A stretch of 64,000 bases of DNA from Pyrrhosoma nymphula (lineage: Eukaryota > Arthropoda > Insecta > Odonata > Coenagrionidae), in NCBI GenBank assembly GCA_963573305.1, contig OY754328.1, forward strand, positions 46,119,822-46,183,821, read 5' to 3'. Each line of letters starts with the position of its first letter. Position 1 is the stretch's first letter. The notes below the pieces were generated by a model. The model was given only the letters and a program-made list of their open reading frames with translations. It had not been told where the DNA came from and ran no database searches. A program made the translations under genes and the position numbers. Shown here piece by piece: positions 10,858 to 22,426 of this stretch.

Positions 10858-11850
10858 TTGTTTGTAAATAAAAGTTTGGGAATGCACGCCAGTGATTTAA
10901 AAGATTCAGTTTTCAAGAATAGTACCTTATTATTATTATCGGAAACAAATGTTATTAATGAAAATAACGTCAATATTGATAACTTCACTTGTGTATCTCA
11001 ATTTAAGCGAAAATATATAAGATCTGGTGGAGTTTCGATCAACCACAATAATAGTGACATCGTCAACGTCGTCACTCGAAATACGAGTGTAACACTTAAT
11101 GCCAGACAGAGTGTCAATGAAATTGCCTCGAGCAATCTTGTAGGAGATTTATGTTCTTTACAATGTAAAATAAATTAGAAAGATACTGTAATTATAATCT
11201 GCGTTTACATTTCACCAAATAATACTGTACAAAATGTAATAAAATTCTTACATTTCCAATTATTACCGTACACAAAAATTGGTTCGCGGATTCTCGGCGA
11301 AGACTATGATAAAACACCATATAATAAGCGGAGACTTTAATGTTGATTTTGGAAAAGATAATGCCCAGCCATTGCTAGATTTCTTTGAAAATGAATTAGG
11401 TTTGACAATGAATAACAATAGAAACGACGCAACAACAAAAGGTGGAACGACAATAGATGCTGTAAGAATAAAACGTAATCTTCAGAAACTTGGTGGTATT
11501 CCATCACAACAATTTATTACAGCGAGGAAACTTTTACAAACCACATAACAATAAACTCAACCACGACCCGGGTTTCAACGGCTAAGCGTCATCATCAGGT
11601 GACGGCTAAGCGTCATCATCACCTGATGATGACGCTTAGCCGTTGAAACCCGGGTCGTGGTTGAGTTTATTGTTATGTGGTTTGTAAAAGTTTCCTCGCT
11701 GTAATGAATAGATGCTGTATTTTCTAGATATATACATAATATTAAATCACATATTTTTGTATCCCATTTTAGTTATCATAAGCCAATAATTACTTTAATT
11801 AAAGATTGTAATAATGATGTAAATAATTTGTCAACTGAGGAACAATAAAA
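10858..11850 (+). pseudogene. Helentron endonuclease domain, broken
   Basis: The frame begins FVNKSLGMHASDLKDSVF, a typical join between helicase and endonuclease, then shows LLLLSETNV (catalytic Glu of AP-endonuclease-like folds), QFKRKYIRSGGVSI, and a TAG at 11176-11178. Reading on gives CVYISPNNT, ISGDFNVDF (metal-binding Asp and Asn, about 11330-11355), LGLTMNNNRND, TTIDAV, and after the inserted DNA IDAVFSRYIHN and FSYHKPIITL (final His block). At least one stop and one frame change lie between the first part and GDFN. The two halves are separated by 11465-11706. The product would have nicked DNA for the element; this copy cannot. Confidence 0.75.
11465..11706. mobile_element. Palindromic Penelope-like insertion, 13-bp target duplication
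   Basis: AATAGATGCTGTA occurs at 11452-11464 and again at 11707-11719; removing one copy and everything between restores the endonuclease reading IDAVF, so the insertion is exact. The 242 bp consist of 54 bp of other element sequence (11465-11518), the 81-bp hammerhead unit on the minus strand (11519-11599), a 22-bp piece repeating part of that unit (11600-11621), the 81-bp unit on the plus strand (11622-11702) and AATG. The arms are essentially identical. The plus-arm core is CTGATGA 11623-11629, GAAA 11645-11648, CCCGGG 11649-11654, predicted cleavage after C11656. Confidence 0.8.
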
Positions 11851-11992
11851 AATATAAAAATGAATAAAAAATGAAAAATAACAAATTTTATGCAAAAATT
11901 ATTATGCTTTTTCATCTTAAATAAACCTGCCATATTTTACTTTAATATACACCATCAATCAAAATTTATTAGTTGAAGTTTTCACTTCTATC

Positions 11993-12010
11993 TACCGTCC
12001 CAAGACGGTA
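11993..12010 (+). other. Helentron B 3' terminal hairpin
   Basis: TACCGTC and GACGGTA form a perfect 7-bp stem with a CCAA loop, right after GAAGTTTTCACTTCTATC and shortly before a T-run. It occupies the same position as the hairpin of element A with a wholly different stem sequence. Confidence 0.7.
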
Positions 12011-12215
12011 ACAATTTTTTTAATACATTAACGCACGTGTCGAACTGTGGAGCATTATTGTGATTCTATACCCCTCACGACACCCCAAACTCAACCTCAA
12101 AATATCACATATGGATGAAGGGCCAGTTAAGATTTAACAATATCCCGATATGGAATATAATTACAATGTAGGTACTCATTTTTTGCTTTCCGGACGATTA
12201 TGGTGGTCTGTAAAT

Positions 12216-12267
12216 CCTTGCGATCGCTCTTGGCTGGTTTTCACGTTTCCCGAGGACCGATAGAAAA
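12216..12267 (+). repeat. 52-bp direct repeat, first copy
   Basis: The segment starting CCTTGCGATCGCTCTTGGCT and ending CCGATAGAAAA recurs at 13021-13072 with one clear difference (TTTCCCGAGG against TTTCCAGAGG). The sequences on either side differ, so it is a short dispersed repeat or the edge of a longer element that I cannot delimit. Confidence 0.7.
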
Positions 12268-12864
12268 ACATAGAAACACCCATGCCCTGGAAGTAGAAAA
12301 GGAGCAGTGTATCCACGAGAAGACGAGATTTAGGTCAGTATCGTTTTCCGAACTCGGGTCTCGTCTCTCGGTCTCGTACTAGACTCTCGTCACGTTTTCA
12401 AAAGACAAGTAAATGAAGACGTTTTCCGATATAAGAAGAGTTAGTTTTTGTGCTGGATACAGTGAGTTCAAAAAAAAAAAAATTCGCAATCATGACATGA
12501 CCAGAGCTCTTTGATAAAAATGTTTATAATGTTGAAATTATGCTCGGAAAGTAAAACTAAGATATACATCAATGTGAAATTTAAATGTGAAAATAAAATT
12601 TAATGAAATTTTAACGTAAATGTAATGGAACCATCAGTAGTAATCTTCATTCGGGTATTCTGACGGCTGATTGGTATGTTCTTAGACGGTCCTTATTCTA
12701 GCGTCTCAAAATCTGAGATATCATCTAACTTTCCTGTCTGGGATACCATCTCAGTTCCTCTTTGGCTTGCGGAGAGGACGGTTCTTTTTCCATTCTCTGA
12801 GCCACGCTCAAGGCCATGTCATACTGCTCACAGTGTTGAAGTCTAGTCATATTGCCGGTGAAAA

Positions 12865-13014
12865 ATGAGTTCTCTCTCAGTGAATGAGCTGTGCATTGAG
12901 TGTCGTGCTAATATGAGCAATCAATGTTTCACTTGCCGTAAATCTATAAGGAATACCGTCTTCATCTCTTGTACCGAGTGCAACAAGCTCTTTCATGGGC
13001 AGTGGCTGCCAGTC
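12865..13014 (+). pseudogene. Non-LTR retroelement ORF1 fragment with PHD-like zinc finger
   Basis: The ATG at 12865 (context AAAAATGAG) opens a frame with a cysteine pattern CIECRANMSNQCFTCRK then FISCTECNKLFHGQ, that is C-x2-C, C-x2-C, C-x2-C-x4-H spacing. PHD-like fingers of this kind occur at the N-terminus of ORF1 proteins of CR1-type non-LTR elements, where they are thought to help bind nucleic acid. The frame keeps its similarity for about 50 codons and is then cut at about 13014-13020, where the 52-bp repeat starts and a stop soon follows. The 170 bp upstream look like an untranslated leader. Whether it belongs to the same family as 23-26 kb cannot be told, since that copy lacks ORF1. 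Confidence 0.5.
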
Positions 13015-13020
13015 CAGCTT

Positions 13021-13072
13021 CCTTGCGATCGCTCTTGGCTGGTTTTCACGTTTCCAGAGGACCGATAGAAAA
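13021..13072 (+). repeat. 52-bp direct repeat, second copy
   Basis: Second copy of the repeat at 12216-12267. It replaces the expected continuation of the ORF1 fragment, so it marks an insertion or deletion breakpoint. The DNA after it to about 13220 contains AATAAA at 13159 and GTGTGTGTC/GACACAC near its two ends, weakly suggesting a solo LTR; I could not find a TSD. Confidence 0.6.
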
Positions 13073-13239
13073 GTTTTTCACCAGTGTGTGTCGAAAGCCG
13101 GGAGCGTGTGGACGCGGACATGTGCCGTGTATGTACTTCGTCGGAAGTCGCGCGGGAAATAAACACAGATTCGCTTGAAGGTGTCCTCGCCCTTTATTAA
13201 TGACAACCTGGGACACACGGCCCCGCGTGCACATAAAGG

Positions 13240-16200
13240 CTTAAGCTCCTAATTGAAAACTGGAACACTACAAAATCACCGAATGATTGCTTCGATTCCT
13301 CTAAAGCTTACGGAGTTATTGTTTTTCTCGGAATCTCAACGGTATTCCCCGCTTTTCCCGGTTCCGCGGTCACCCTGGGAAGACTGCTGGACCCCTCGCT
13401 GCTTTCGCCCCCTTGAGACGAGCAGGGGACACTTTTCTTTCACGGCCTCCTTACTCCACGGCTCCAAGTATTCTGGCTTCTTCAATAATTGGATGGACTG
13501 GGAGTGGGTGGGGGGGGGGAGCGGAGGGGATCGCGGGGGGGGGGGGGGCAGCCCTTTCAATAGAGTGTCGCCTCGGCTCCGAGGTGGGGTGGGGGTGCCA
13601 CGCCCCCTTTCCTTCGACCACCTCGGTTCGCCGTCGCGGGAAGCCTTAAAACGCGCCTCCACACCGCCTCACCCCGACACACACAACGAGACGCTCCGCG
13701 AGCCTTTGTCCGAAGCGTACACTGCTGACCGCGATTCAGCGGAAAACGAAAGCTTTCAAGGGAGCAGAGAAGAAATGCAATCATGTAAAAACACCCCTGC
13801 CGCACCTGAACTTGACATTGGATTCCCATGAAAACCCTTTCTGAAAAAATGCGGCAACAGCAACTTTAGAGGAATTAACTCCTCCATGCTTCTAGGTCAC
13901 ACATGGACAACACCACGTAGGTGTTTCGACAAGTTAGGCATGGCTCATGACAGTACTTAATTGAATTCTTACTATTCCAGGCTATTTCGATCCTTGTCAA
14001 AGTGAAATATCACAATATTTCAATATTATTTCTTATTGCTAATGAATTCAGAAGGCGAAATGATAAACAGCTAATTAATAAAAACAACAAATAAATAACG
14101 GTGACGTGAAACCGAAAAAGTTAGCACCATCACAGGGAACTATAAAATTCTTCTTCACAGGAATTCGTGAGCGATTAATTAATCATGAATCAAGAAAACA
14201 AAAACTAGTATAAATGACTAGTTGATTCAGTAAGACAAAACACATGCCATACGATATAATACAATCGATACATACGATAAAGCTTTATTTAGCTCCAAAC
14301 TCCATTATTGAGTTAAAATTTGAATACTTTACAATACTGAGTTACTTTACAATTAATTATACATTTAGTGGTGAGCACCACTTCGGACCGGCATTAAGTT
14401 CAACGAGAAGAAAGTCTAAAAATATTAAGTGCCGTGCAATTCACTGTTGTCGGGGACTGATCAATGTTTACAAGGGTACAGGGGCGGCATCTCCAAGCGT
14501 ATCCCACCCACCCAAGTTCCCCCTCCACTCCCCCTTGCTTCAAACGGCCGCTCGACAAGCAGCCCCTGCTGCGAGGGGTGGAGTTGGTTTCCCTCCCGCA
14601 CACCACAACGACCGCTGGCGTCCGCAATAAACGCCAACATTCTCAACACGCTGGATCCGAATATTATTACCCGTCAGGCATCTCAAGGAGATAAACTAGA
14701 TGACGCCAGTTTCAGGGCAACAGGGAGGATATTACGCCAACTATTCATTATCTCTATGGTTGATATAAGCAACAAAGCGAGATAGACTGCCGAACTGATA
14801 GGTATACCTACACGCAAAATTCCTGCTTCCCACGCGCCGTTAGCGATTAGAACAAAAGAGCAGAGCGAGTCAGGAAAAGACACAAGTCCGTAGACACACA
14901 ATTCACTCTCGTCTCCTCCGTCCCCTTTCTCTTTCCTTGACAGCTATCCTAATACACCCTCGGCCTTTAAGGCGCCGAGGCTCTCAGGGTAAGCATCTCC
15001 TGGGGATGCAGATGGATAAGTCTAGCCTGGGGATAGATACGTACACTTGGCTCAAGACAAAATACAATTTTATTGTGTCTTGAGCAGTATTCTTTCATTT
15101 GCTGTTATCATTCGAGTTGTCAATTGATAATCGAGTAGTTTTGAACGAAGTTCATTCATTCATTTTAGAGTGAAGTGAACGGAATTCAGTCCTTTAAAAT
15201 TCATATGATGTTTGTTATGTATAAACAAATGACGGATACTCGAGCTGAGAGAACAATATTAATATCTTTAATGGCAGTTCACCTCAAATGTGTAAAAAAG
15301 CATACTGTTTCTGTGTATTTGTATGGTTAATTTTAACATTGTAGCTTCGACGAATTATTCGATGGAGCATACGACGCTTGGATACATGGGAAGTTCTTTT
15401 GGTATAGGTACATACATAAGCCAAATAAATGGTCAATATAAGGGATCTCATAAATCATCGCAATTTGGCTTTGGAAAACCTTGTGAGGGGAATGTGAGGA
15501 TGGCACTTCATGTGAAGGCGAAGAGGACAATTTTTTGAGCTTATATTTGCGTGTCGTATAAGACAGTGGAAAAGATAGATGAAAATCTTAAAAGCGAGGA
15601 TGAATGAGATGCGTGTAAAGCGGTTCTTCTATTTCACCGTATTTTGTTTACACAGGCTTGGAGAGATCGGAAAAATAACAGTAAGACGCGGTATAAAAAA
15701 CGCCAGTACACAAAGAGAGGGATACATACGATGAAGGGAAATGTGTTTCATGCTTTAGCTCAACTATTCTAAGTTTCAAAGAACGTTACTCAATTTTACA
15801 AATTTTCTTTCACGTTCAGCCATAGACGTACGCCTTCTTCAAATAAAAAGGTATCACCGTGGAAATATACCTGTGGAAATTGCTCATTTTCATTAATTGC
15901 AGTTAGGTATCACCGTAATAAGTATCGACACGTCGATCCCTGCGATTATCATTAATTTTAGTATTTAATGGGAAAATATAGCACTTCTCTATGAAATTTT
16001 TGCAGATATCCCGTAAAATAACGTGTGAAAAAGATCGTGATAGTCGTTTTATGTAAGGACAGCAGGGGCACATTTACAATTGCGCGGTATTCAGATCCGA
16101 ACATTCAAACTGAGATCAAACAGCGTTCCTCCTGGACGCTATCCAACATTCAGAATAGCAAAAAGCGCCCGAGCTGTTGCCAGAAATGAAATAGTGATTT

Positions 16201-16550
16201 CCGGGAGCCAACTCAACATTCGGAAGAGCAAATAGCGACTCAGGCGCGATTCTAGGGGAAAAAAGCGCCTTGGAAGGCTATTCTGGCAAATAGCGCGAGC
16301 GCTGTTTCATTTTGAATAGCAGGCGAGGAATATTAGTCAGCGAAATAGAAAATACATATTAAGAGATAAAGGCAAGAAAAGTTGTGGGAGTAAGGAACAT
16401 CCCTTCGGAGATGCCGAAGAAAGAAAGAAGTAGTGGAAGACAAAGATTTTTCGAAGTTATTCGCACGAGGAGGGAGTATGGCCGAACATTTTTTAACCTC
16501 ATTCCGGAAAAGAAGAAAGCGTCGAAATGCGAAGACTCTGCATAATACAA
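13240..16550. other. No recognisable gene; GC-rich tract then AT-rich spacer
   Basis: 13340-13820 is GC-rich with long G runs (13508-13548) and frames open on several strands from composition alone. 14480-14640 is another such patch. 13840-14400 and 15060-16080 are AT-rich with nothing I recognise. A 10-bp inverted repeat (CTCAAGACA type) lies at about 15053-15088. 16120-16310 has three loose echoes of a GAACATTC...AGCG stretch. Confidence 0.45.
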
Positions 16551-16554
16551 AAAG

Positions 16555-16850
16555 TTTGATTTCCCACGCGGCAAACATTGTACTTAGAATCATTACCAAA
16601 AGCTTAGAGTCGGGGACATACTATGTACTACCAACAGGGATTCGATTGTGGTTATGAGCTCGCTTATAGAAAGGAATCTAGAGTATACCTACTAAGACTT
16701 TTTTGCTAGTTTTGTCGATTTCGAGAAGGCATTTGATAAGAGTTAATTCGGAAAAATTACTGATGACACTAATGAGAGTAGACTAGAGAGTAAATTGAAG
16801 ACTCATTCGGAACTAGCACGTGGTTTCTGACAAAATCCCCCAGAGGGGGT
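16555..16850 (+). pseudogene. RTE-like reverse transcriptase fragment
   Basis: Translation gives SLISHAANIVLRIITKSLES (normally SHAAKIVLRILT), a decayed GFR..G region, then FASFVDFEKAFDK (RT palm block with the first catalytic Asp) and, after a frame change, KLLMTLMRVD with further stops. These are RT blocks in their normal order for RTE-type elements. Several stops and frame changes make it a pseudogene. It overlaps in alignment with the start of the second RTE copy at 17100, so the two are separate insertions. The similarity stops about 70 bp before the hAT-like left end at 16921. Confidence 0.65.
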
Positions 16851-16920
16851 GACTGACTGAGAGGGTGCCGCACGAGAGATCCCAGGAGCAAACCCATGGT
16901 GCGCACGCGGGAGTAAGGAT

Positions 16921-18998
16921 CAGGGATACCAACCTTTCACTCAGTAATGGATTACCTGTAAGCGATTGTAATCGGAAGTTAATTAATCGATTATATCGAT
17001 TAGTCGGAGGCTAAATAATCGATTAACGTGCCATTTACGTGCTGTGTTTGTGCGAGTTTCAATGAGTGTTTCAATTTCAAATTTCAAGTGTTCAATACTA
17101 TGGAAAAACTTGGCTTGGACTACAATGACAGAAGAATCATCTACCAGCTCTACAAGGACCAGGCGGTCACAATGCGCACGCAAGATGGAATAAATATGGA
17201 GGCAAAAATTAACAAAGGGGTCCGACAAGGATGTAACCTGTCACCATCACTCTTCCATATATACATGGAGGAAGCAATAAAATAAATAGAAAAACAAGGA
17301 ATCAAAGTGAATGGAGAAGAAATCAACATGTTACGCTTCGCTGATGATATCGCGATCGTAGCAGAAAACGAGGAAGACATACAGAACTCACTGAACACAA
17401 TTGAAAAAGTGTTCCAGGAATACAACATGAAAGTCAATGAGAAGAAAACCAAGATACTTGTGTGCGGAAGAGAGAAAGTAGTGGCCGACGTCCGCCTCAA
17501 AGGATAAAGATTAGGGCAAGTGGAATCATTCACCTACCTCGGGAGCACCATTACCTGGAATGGAAGAAGCACGACAGACATCAATCGTCGAATAGCCCAA
17601 GCTAAGACGGAATTCATGGCCCAAAGGCCGCTACTCTACTCGAAGAGCATAAGACTGAAGACTAGGAAACAGTTCGTGAAAACATTCGTGTGGACAGTGG
17701 CACTTTACGGATCAGAAGCATGGACCATTGGAAAAACTGACCAGAAAAGAATAGAAGCCTTCGAGACATGGTGCTGGAGGAGGATGCTAAAGATCAAATG
17801 GACGGATAGGGTGAGAAACGAGGAGGTAAACAGAAGAATTGGAGAAGAAAGGACACTGTGGAGCACCATACGCCAAAGAACAACACGGTGGATTGACCAT
17901 GTTATGAGACACAACGATTACATAAGAAGCATAATGGAGGGAAAATTTGAAGGGAATGTCCCCAGAGGAAGACCAAGAGACAAGAACTTGGGGCAAGTCA
18001 AGAGGGATACGGGGAAGAAGAACCATAGGGAAGAGAAGGAACTGGCATGGGATAGGGCGAAATGGAGGGCTGCAGTATACCAATCCTAGGATTGTAATAC
18101 TATGATGATAATCGTTTGTGCCTGACGATTCAGTAAAAAGTTCAGAAATGCAATCGGCAGCTATTCCTTATCACCAAGGAAATAACTTAAGGAGTAATTT
18201 ATTATTTTGTTGTCATAGTTCTCCACATTCTTCAAATGAATTTTTCATTAGCATCATATAATGCTTAGTGAACCATGGGATGCTAACTGTGATCGTGATT
18301 TCAAGGAGAAGCCCTCAAATGTTAGTCTGCTGCATTTTGTAAATAGTTTTCCAGATGGAATAATGAAAGAGCAAGGTTCGTCCCCATGACTATTGGACTA
18401 GTTTGGCTCAATAATCGAATAAATATAAATAGTATAAAAAAGATACCGATTCCAAGGCTTCACAATCCTTCAGCAGCAGTGCACTGGAGGAGTCGCTTTA
18501 CAGACATAGCCCAACATGATTTTTCCGAAACCGGGTTTCTTTCAAGGAATGGTATTAAATAACATTCATCTTTAGCCATCGGTGGTAATAGTGAAAAAAA
18601 CTACGGGATTTATCAATCAGGGCTCGGGCGCAATTCAGTCAGCTAAGAAATTAATTCAGTGGTTAGCAACTATTGGAGTTTAAACTACGAGCGACACAAA
18701 TGACACACATGATGTGAACAAGACTTAAGATATAGTTTACATATGAATCCATCGAATAAAATTCTCTAAAATATCAAATAAATAGTATTTTGATTTTTAT
18801 TTAAAAAGTATCTCCTTATGATCAGGAACTCAATCACTTATAAAATCGTTTTCCTGTTTCATAATAGATGGCAACCCCCAAAAAGTGGGTGATAATCGGT
18901 ACCAACAAATCGATTACCAATTATAACCTTCCATAATCGATTAATTTTGGTTGAATGATCGATTAATCAATACATTTATTCGATTACTTGAATCCCTA
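16921..18998. mobile_element. hAT-like element carrying an RTE copy
   Basis: The left end CAGGGAT at 16921 and the right end ATCCCTA at 18998 are inverted, and the flanks GTAAGGAT (16913-16920) and GTAAGAAT (18999-19006) match at seven of eight bases, fitting an 8-bp TSD. Both ends are rich in TAATCGATTA-type motifs (16960-17030 and 18890-18985), as expected for subterminal transposase-binding repeats. No transposase is present; the only coding matter is the RTE remnant within. The short, imperfect inverted ends leave some doubt. Confidence 0.5.
17100..18089 (+). pseudogene. RTE-like RT, C-terminal half, two stop codons
   Basis: One reading frame runs from 17100 to a natural stop at 18087-18089, interrupted only by TAA at 17283-17285 and TAA at 17505-17507. 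It shows LGLDYNDRRIIYQLYKDQ, GVRQGCNLSPSLFHIYMEEA (RT motif with QG and SP), MLRFADDIAIVAEN (FADD catalytic pair), TYLGSTITWNG, ALYGSEAWTIGK, a cysteine/tryptophan-rich ETWCWRRMLKIKW, and an end WDRAKWRAAVYQS like the C-terminus of RTE/BovB proteins. The endonuclease and N-terminal RT are missing. A short TGATGATAA-like tail follows at about 18100-18112. With only two stops in about 330 codons the copy is fairly young. Confidence 0.8.
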
Positions 18999-19006
18999 GT
19001 AAGAAT

Positions 19007-21420
19007 CACGAAAGTCACTGTTTCTGAACAGCTCGAGTGAGTGACTGAGTGATTACTTTGCTCTATTCTCCCTTTCCTGGCTTCATTCCGTTTCTCTTTT
19101 TTTTTCGGCAAATCTTCCCATGTCGACCTCCCTCGGGTCCACTTCAGATGAAGGCCTTGGGGTTTTTTTTCTTCTGATACGCATGACAGTTGCTGATATT
19201 ACTCCATTTATCCGACAGTCATCGCCTTGACGATACACCTTGACTGTAAATATATGCCACATCTGCATATTTTTCGTATCGATATCGAGCCCTGAACTAG
19301 CCAACTCGCCACTGAATTGGTCACACTCACCGTGACATGTTCCTTAATTGAATCGACTGATAGAAAGGTCGGACAGATTACACTTCCGCAATCCTCTGCT
19401 ACGCCGCCACTTCCATCTCCAAACAAAAATATCACCTTTTATTGAGTCGAAGCGAATATTCATGCCCTCATAAAATTCTCAGCTGTTTACTACATTGTCG
19501 CAGTTTCAATGACGCAGGATCCGCTAGACATGCCCCCGGGAAAAACGAAACTAATTACAAGGAGATAGGAGAATGCGAGCTAAATACATCAACAGCTATA
19601 ATGACATCACTACTTACAACAAGATCGAAATCAGAGACATAATTATGGAATTCGTTATCAATCAGTAAAGACTACTAGTTTGTCTATCCCCGGACAAAAA
19701 CCAGTACATTAAGAGTATGCAGGGGTAAGCTTATTGATCCTCATGAAGTAGCGAGTTACCTTTGGTCTAAACTCCAATTTTTACATACAGCACTGGCAAT
19801 AGCACCAGCATAACTTCCTTGTATTGTCATATGAGTCTTTCTCATGACAGACGGACGTTCGAATCTCCCCTTTGGGAGGGGAGTTAGAGGAGGAAAGGAA
19901 GCTTTTTTTTTTAAAAGGCAGATGAGGCACGATGTGTCGAAGGATAGGATCGTGGTTTCGACGCAAAAGCGGCCGCGCCATCGGGTACTACAACAACAAG
20001 TGTCCGTCGAGTGGTTTGCTCCGTCGCGGCGTCGTCCAAAGCAACGCTCCCCCATCCACTCACTGATCGAGGATGGCTCATTACAGACGTCCTTTCCGAT
20101 ATGAGACGTGTTCGCTAGATTTTCCCCAGGTCTTGTCGGAGTCACACTTAAGCCACCGAATAGCCACAAAGGGAAACGTGCGTGGCTACTAAAGGGATTC
20201 GTACGAATTGGCAAGAGGAGAAATTAGGAATGCAGCACACCCTCGATAGTTTGACACCCTACGAACCATCATAAAGCTATCGCACAACTGGATGAGCAAT
20301 GAATGATAAATACACGTTCATAATATATGATCGTTTATTACCAATTGAAATACGAAGTTCAAAGTGAATACAATCAGCAATAATTTGAAATCCTTTGAAT
20401 GAATTACTTCTTTTAGGAAAGAAGTTGTCCATTTTTTATTTGTTTTCCCTCCGGAAGTTGCCTTTTTAAACTTGCAGCCATTCAATTCTCTCCTGTCGAA
20501 ATACTGGGAGAGGAAGCCACAAAACTCACTGTAGAGATTAATACAACGCCACGCGTCAAAGAGCCGAAAAACGTGGAGTTACTGGAAGTATCGAACTGCC
20601 AAGGGCGGACTGCCCAGAAGGTCACCGATTAAGCTTTCCCATCTACATCCTGACAAACGCACTACAAATGAAACGAACAAAAGAAACCGGTGTCCCCAAA
20701 ACAATGACGGACGAGTCGCGCATCTAAACGAGAGATCGCGAAGAGATACTATAGTGAAAGCAACACTTGACCAAAAGCCCTACTATTCAGTTCAGATCAA
20801 CGTCGACAGCGAATATTCATTGATACGCAGCGATTGTCAACTAAGGTTCTGCATTCTCTCACGAATTTTCAACATTGGCTGCAAAACCATCCAGCCACGT
20901 AAATATCTGTACACAGCAAAATCGATGGAACTTACACGAACCGAGACCAAACAGCGCGATTAATGGCATTGAGACACCTGACGATGATGAGGTTAGATCC
21001 CTTCCAAACGCATTGTGAACATGGTGCGAAATAAAAAGCTTAGGGAAATAATCCAATTTCCATACCATTACCTTAACAGTTACTATATCCACAACATGTC
21101 GCCCTTATACTGTGAATTATAACTAACTGCAAACCAAGTCACACGACATCACAAATATGCATGCGTGATAATTCCGACAGAGGCGAGAGAGATTTCAGTC
21201 ATCATTCCCAAACACGAAAGCGATCCGTGACTGTGGCGTCACGAGGGAAAAAGACAAGGGGGGGAGCGAGAAGGAAAGGAGGAGATGAAAGCGAGGAGTA
21301 GGACGGTTGCTTGGCAACGGAGGGGAGGGATCGCGTGGGTCGATCGCGGTGGAGGGGGGGGGAGGGGTCGCACCCCCTCCCTCCCCCCCGCCCCTATTGG
21401 CCGTGCGTGAGAGAGAGAGA
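19007..21420. other. No recognisable gene
   Basis: Mixed-composition spacer. 19750-20220 is richer in CpG and open on the minus strand for 152 codons, but the translation has no domain I recognise and the plus strand is open across part of the same stretch. 20740-21000 likewise gives only short frames. 21230-21420 is a G-rich tract ending in a GA run. Confidence 0.45.
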
Positions 21421-21429
21421 GAGAGGACA

Positions 21430-21590
21430 TCGGCCCGACCGTCGCGTCGGTGGGTCAAGGCTGACTGCCTCTGCCTTCCGAGTACGAAGGTCGCGGGTTC
21501 GAGAACCACGTGCCGCACTCCGTAGCGAGGGAATGCATTGGTGGCCTGGAGGTCGTTGACACGTCCGAGGGCACGGAAAGAAAGGCGCGA
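21430..21590 (+). repeat. tRNA-derived SINE-like repeat
   Basis: After a GA dinucleotide run the sequence GTCGGTGGGTCAAGGCTGAC (box-A-like) is followed about 40 bp later by GTCGCGGGTTCGAGAACC (box-B-like, GGTTCGA core intact). The downstream body is unique to this window. No A-rich tail or TSD is clear, so a single tRNA pseudogene is also possible. Confidence 0.5.
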
Positions 21591-22426
21591 GCAGTGTATT
21601 GATGATGACAGAGGGAGCAGCATTCCAATCAAATTAGTTCCGACAGATCGGAATGAAAACATCGGTGTGTAAGGTAAAGTAGACTTTGCACCCTTTAACT
21701 ACGACGATTGTACAGCCAATGGGTTGTGAGTACGTGGTCACGAGGGTACGCGGTGTGGAGGAGATGAGACGCGCACTCTTGGCAGTTGGCGTCATGATGT
21801 ACTAGGAGTAAGTTGAATAAATGTGTTGTTAACCCCAGACTACGGAGTTTTCCTGCACGTTCCCTTCCATCCTCCGGGGAACCAACAGTCCGATGCCGTA
21901 GATCTTACAGGTGCGCTTCAGCACACTCGAACACGAACGACAATGAACGGAAAGATGCAAGTACGCCTGAGGTTAAACGCTCGCTAGCCCTCTGGTTGGT
22001 AGCATTCTTTGGGTACATACATTGTAGTCACGGCCGTATTTTTTGTGAACATTTGACATATTCTTTCACATTGGACAATTAAAAATGAAGATGTATTTCA
22101 TTCAACGATTAAGAATTTCACATCACCCACGTTTGATTCCTTAATGGAAATTCACAAGAGAAAAACAATCGCAGGCGCGACTATCTAAGCAAACTTATTT
22201 TCAAGCTCACTCCAGCGCCCACGTCCACTTCCTCTATCTGCTTTTAAGTGAACTTCCCATTTGTGTGCATCCTGTTCTGAAACGAATGGAAAGCGACTGC
22301 GCCGTTGTGAATAGCGCAGAGCGCACTAGAGTCTAGAGCGAATGTGAACTCCCTGACATTCCAGAAATGTGCATCAGTCTACGTTTGACAATAAACCAAT
22401 GGCAATCACACGTATTTAATGGCAGA

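Larger units (their letters stand above)
10627..12010 (+). mobile_element. Helentron-type element B, interrupted by a palindromic insertion
   Basis: The 5' motif GAAGTTAAAACTTC (10627-10640) and the 3' motif GAAGTTTTCACTTCT (11975-11989) are inverted relatives, and a hairpin at 11993-12010 plus a T-run close the element. The ends match Helentron A. Between them lie a short non-coding leader, a nearly complete endonuclease domain and, inside that domain, a 242-bp insertion with its own TSD. The Rep and helicase part expected upstream of the endonuclease has been lost, so this is a defective copy that kept its 3' coding end and both termini. Confidence 0.7.

Noticed and set aside
13073..13220. 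Solo LTR
   Set aside because: AATAAA and GTGTGTGTC/GACACAC ends are suggestive, but no target duplication, primer-binding site or second LTR was found.
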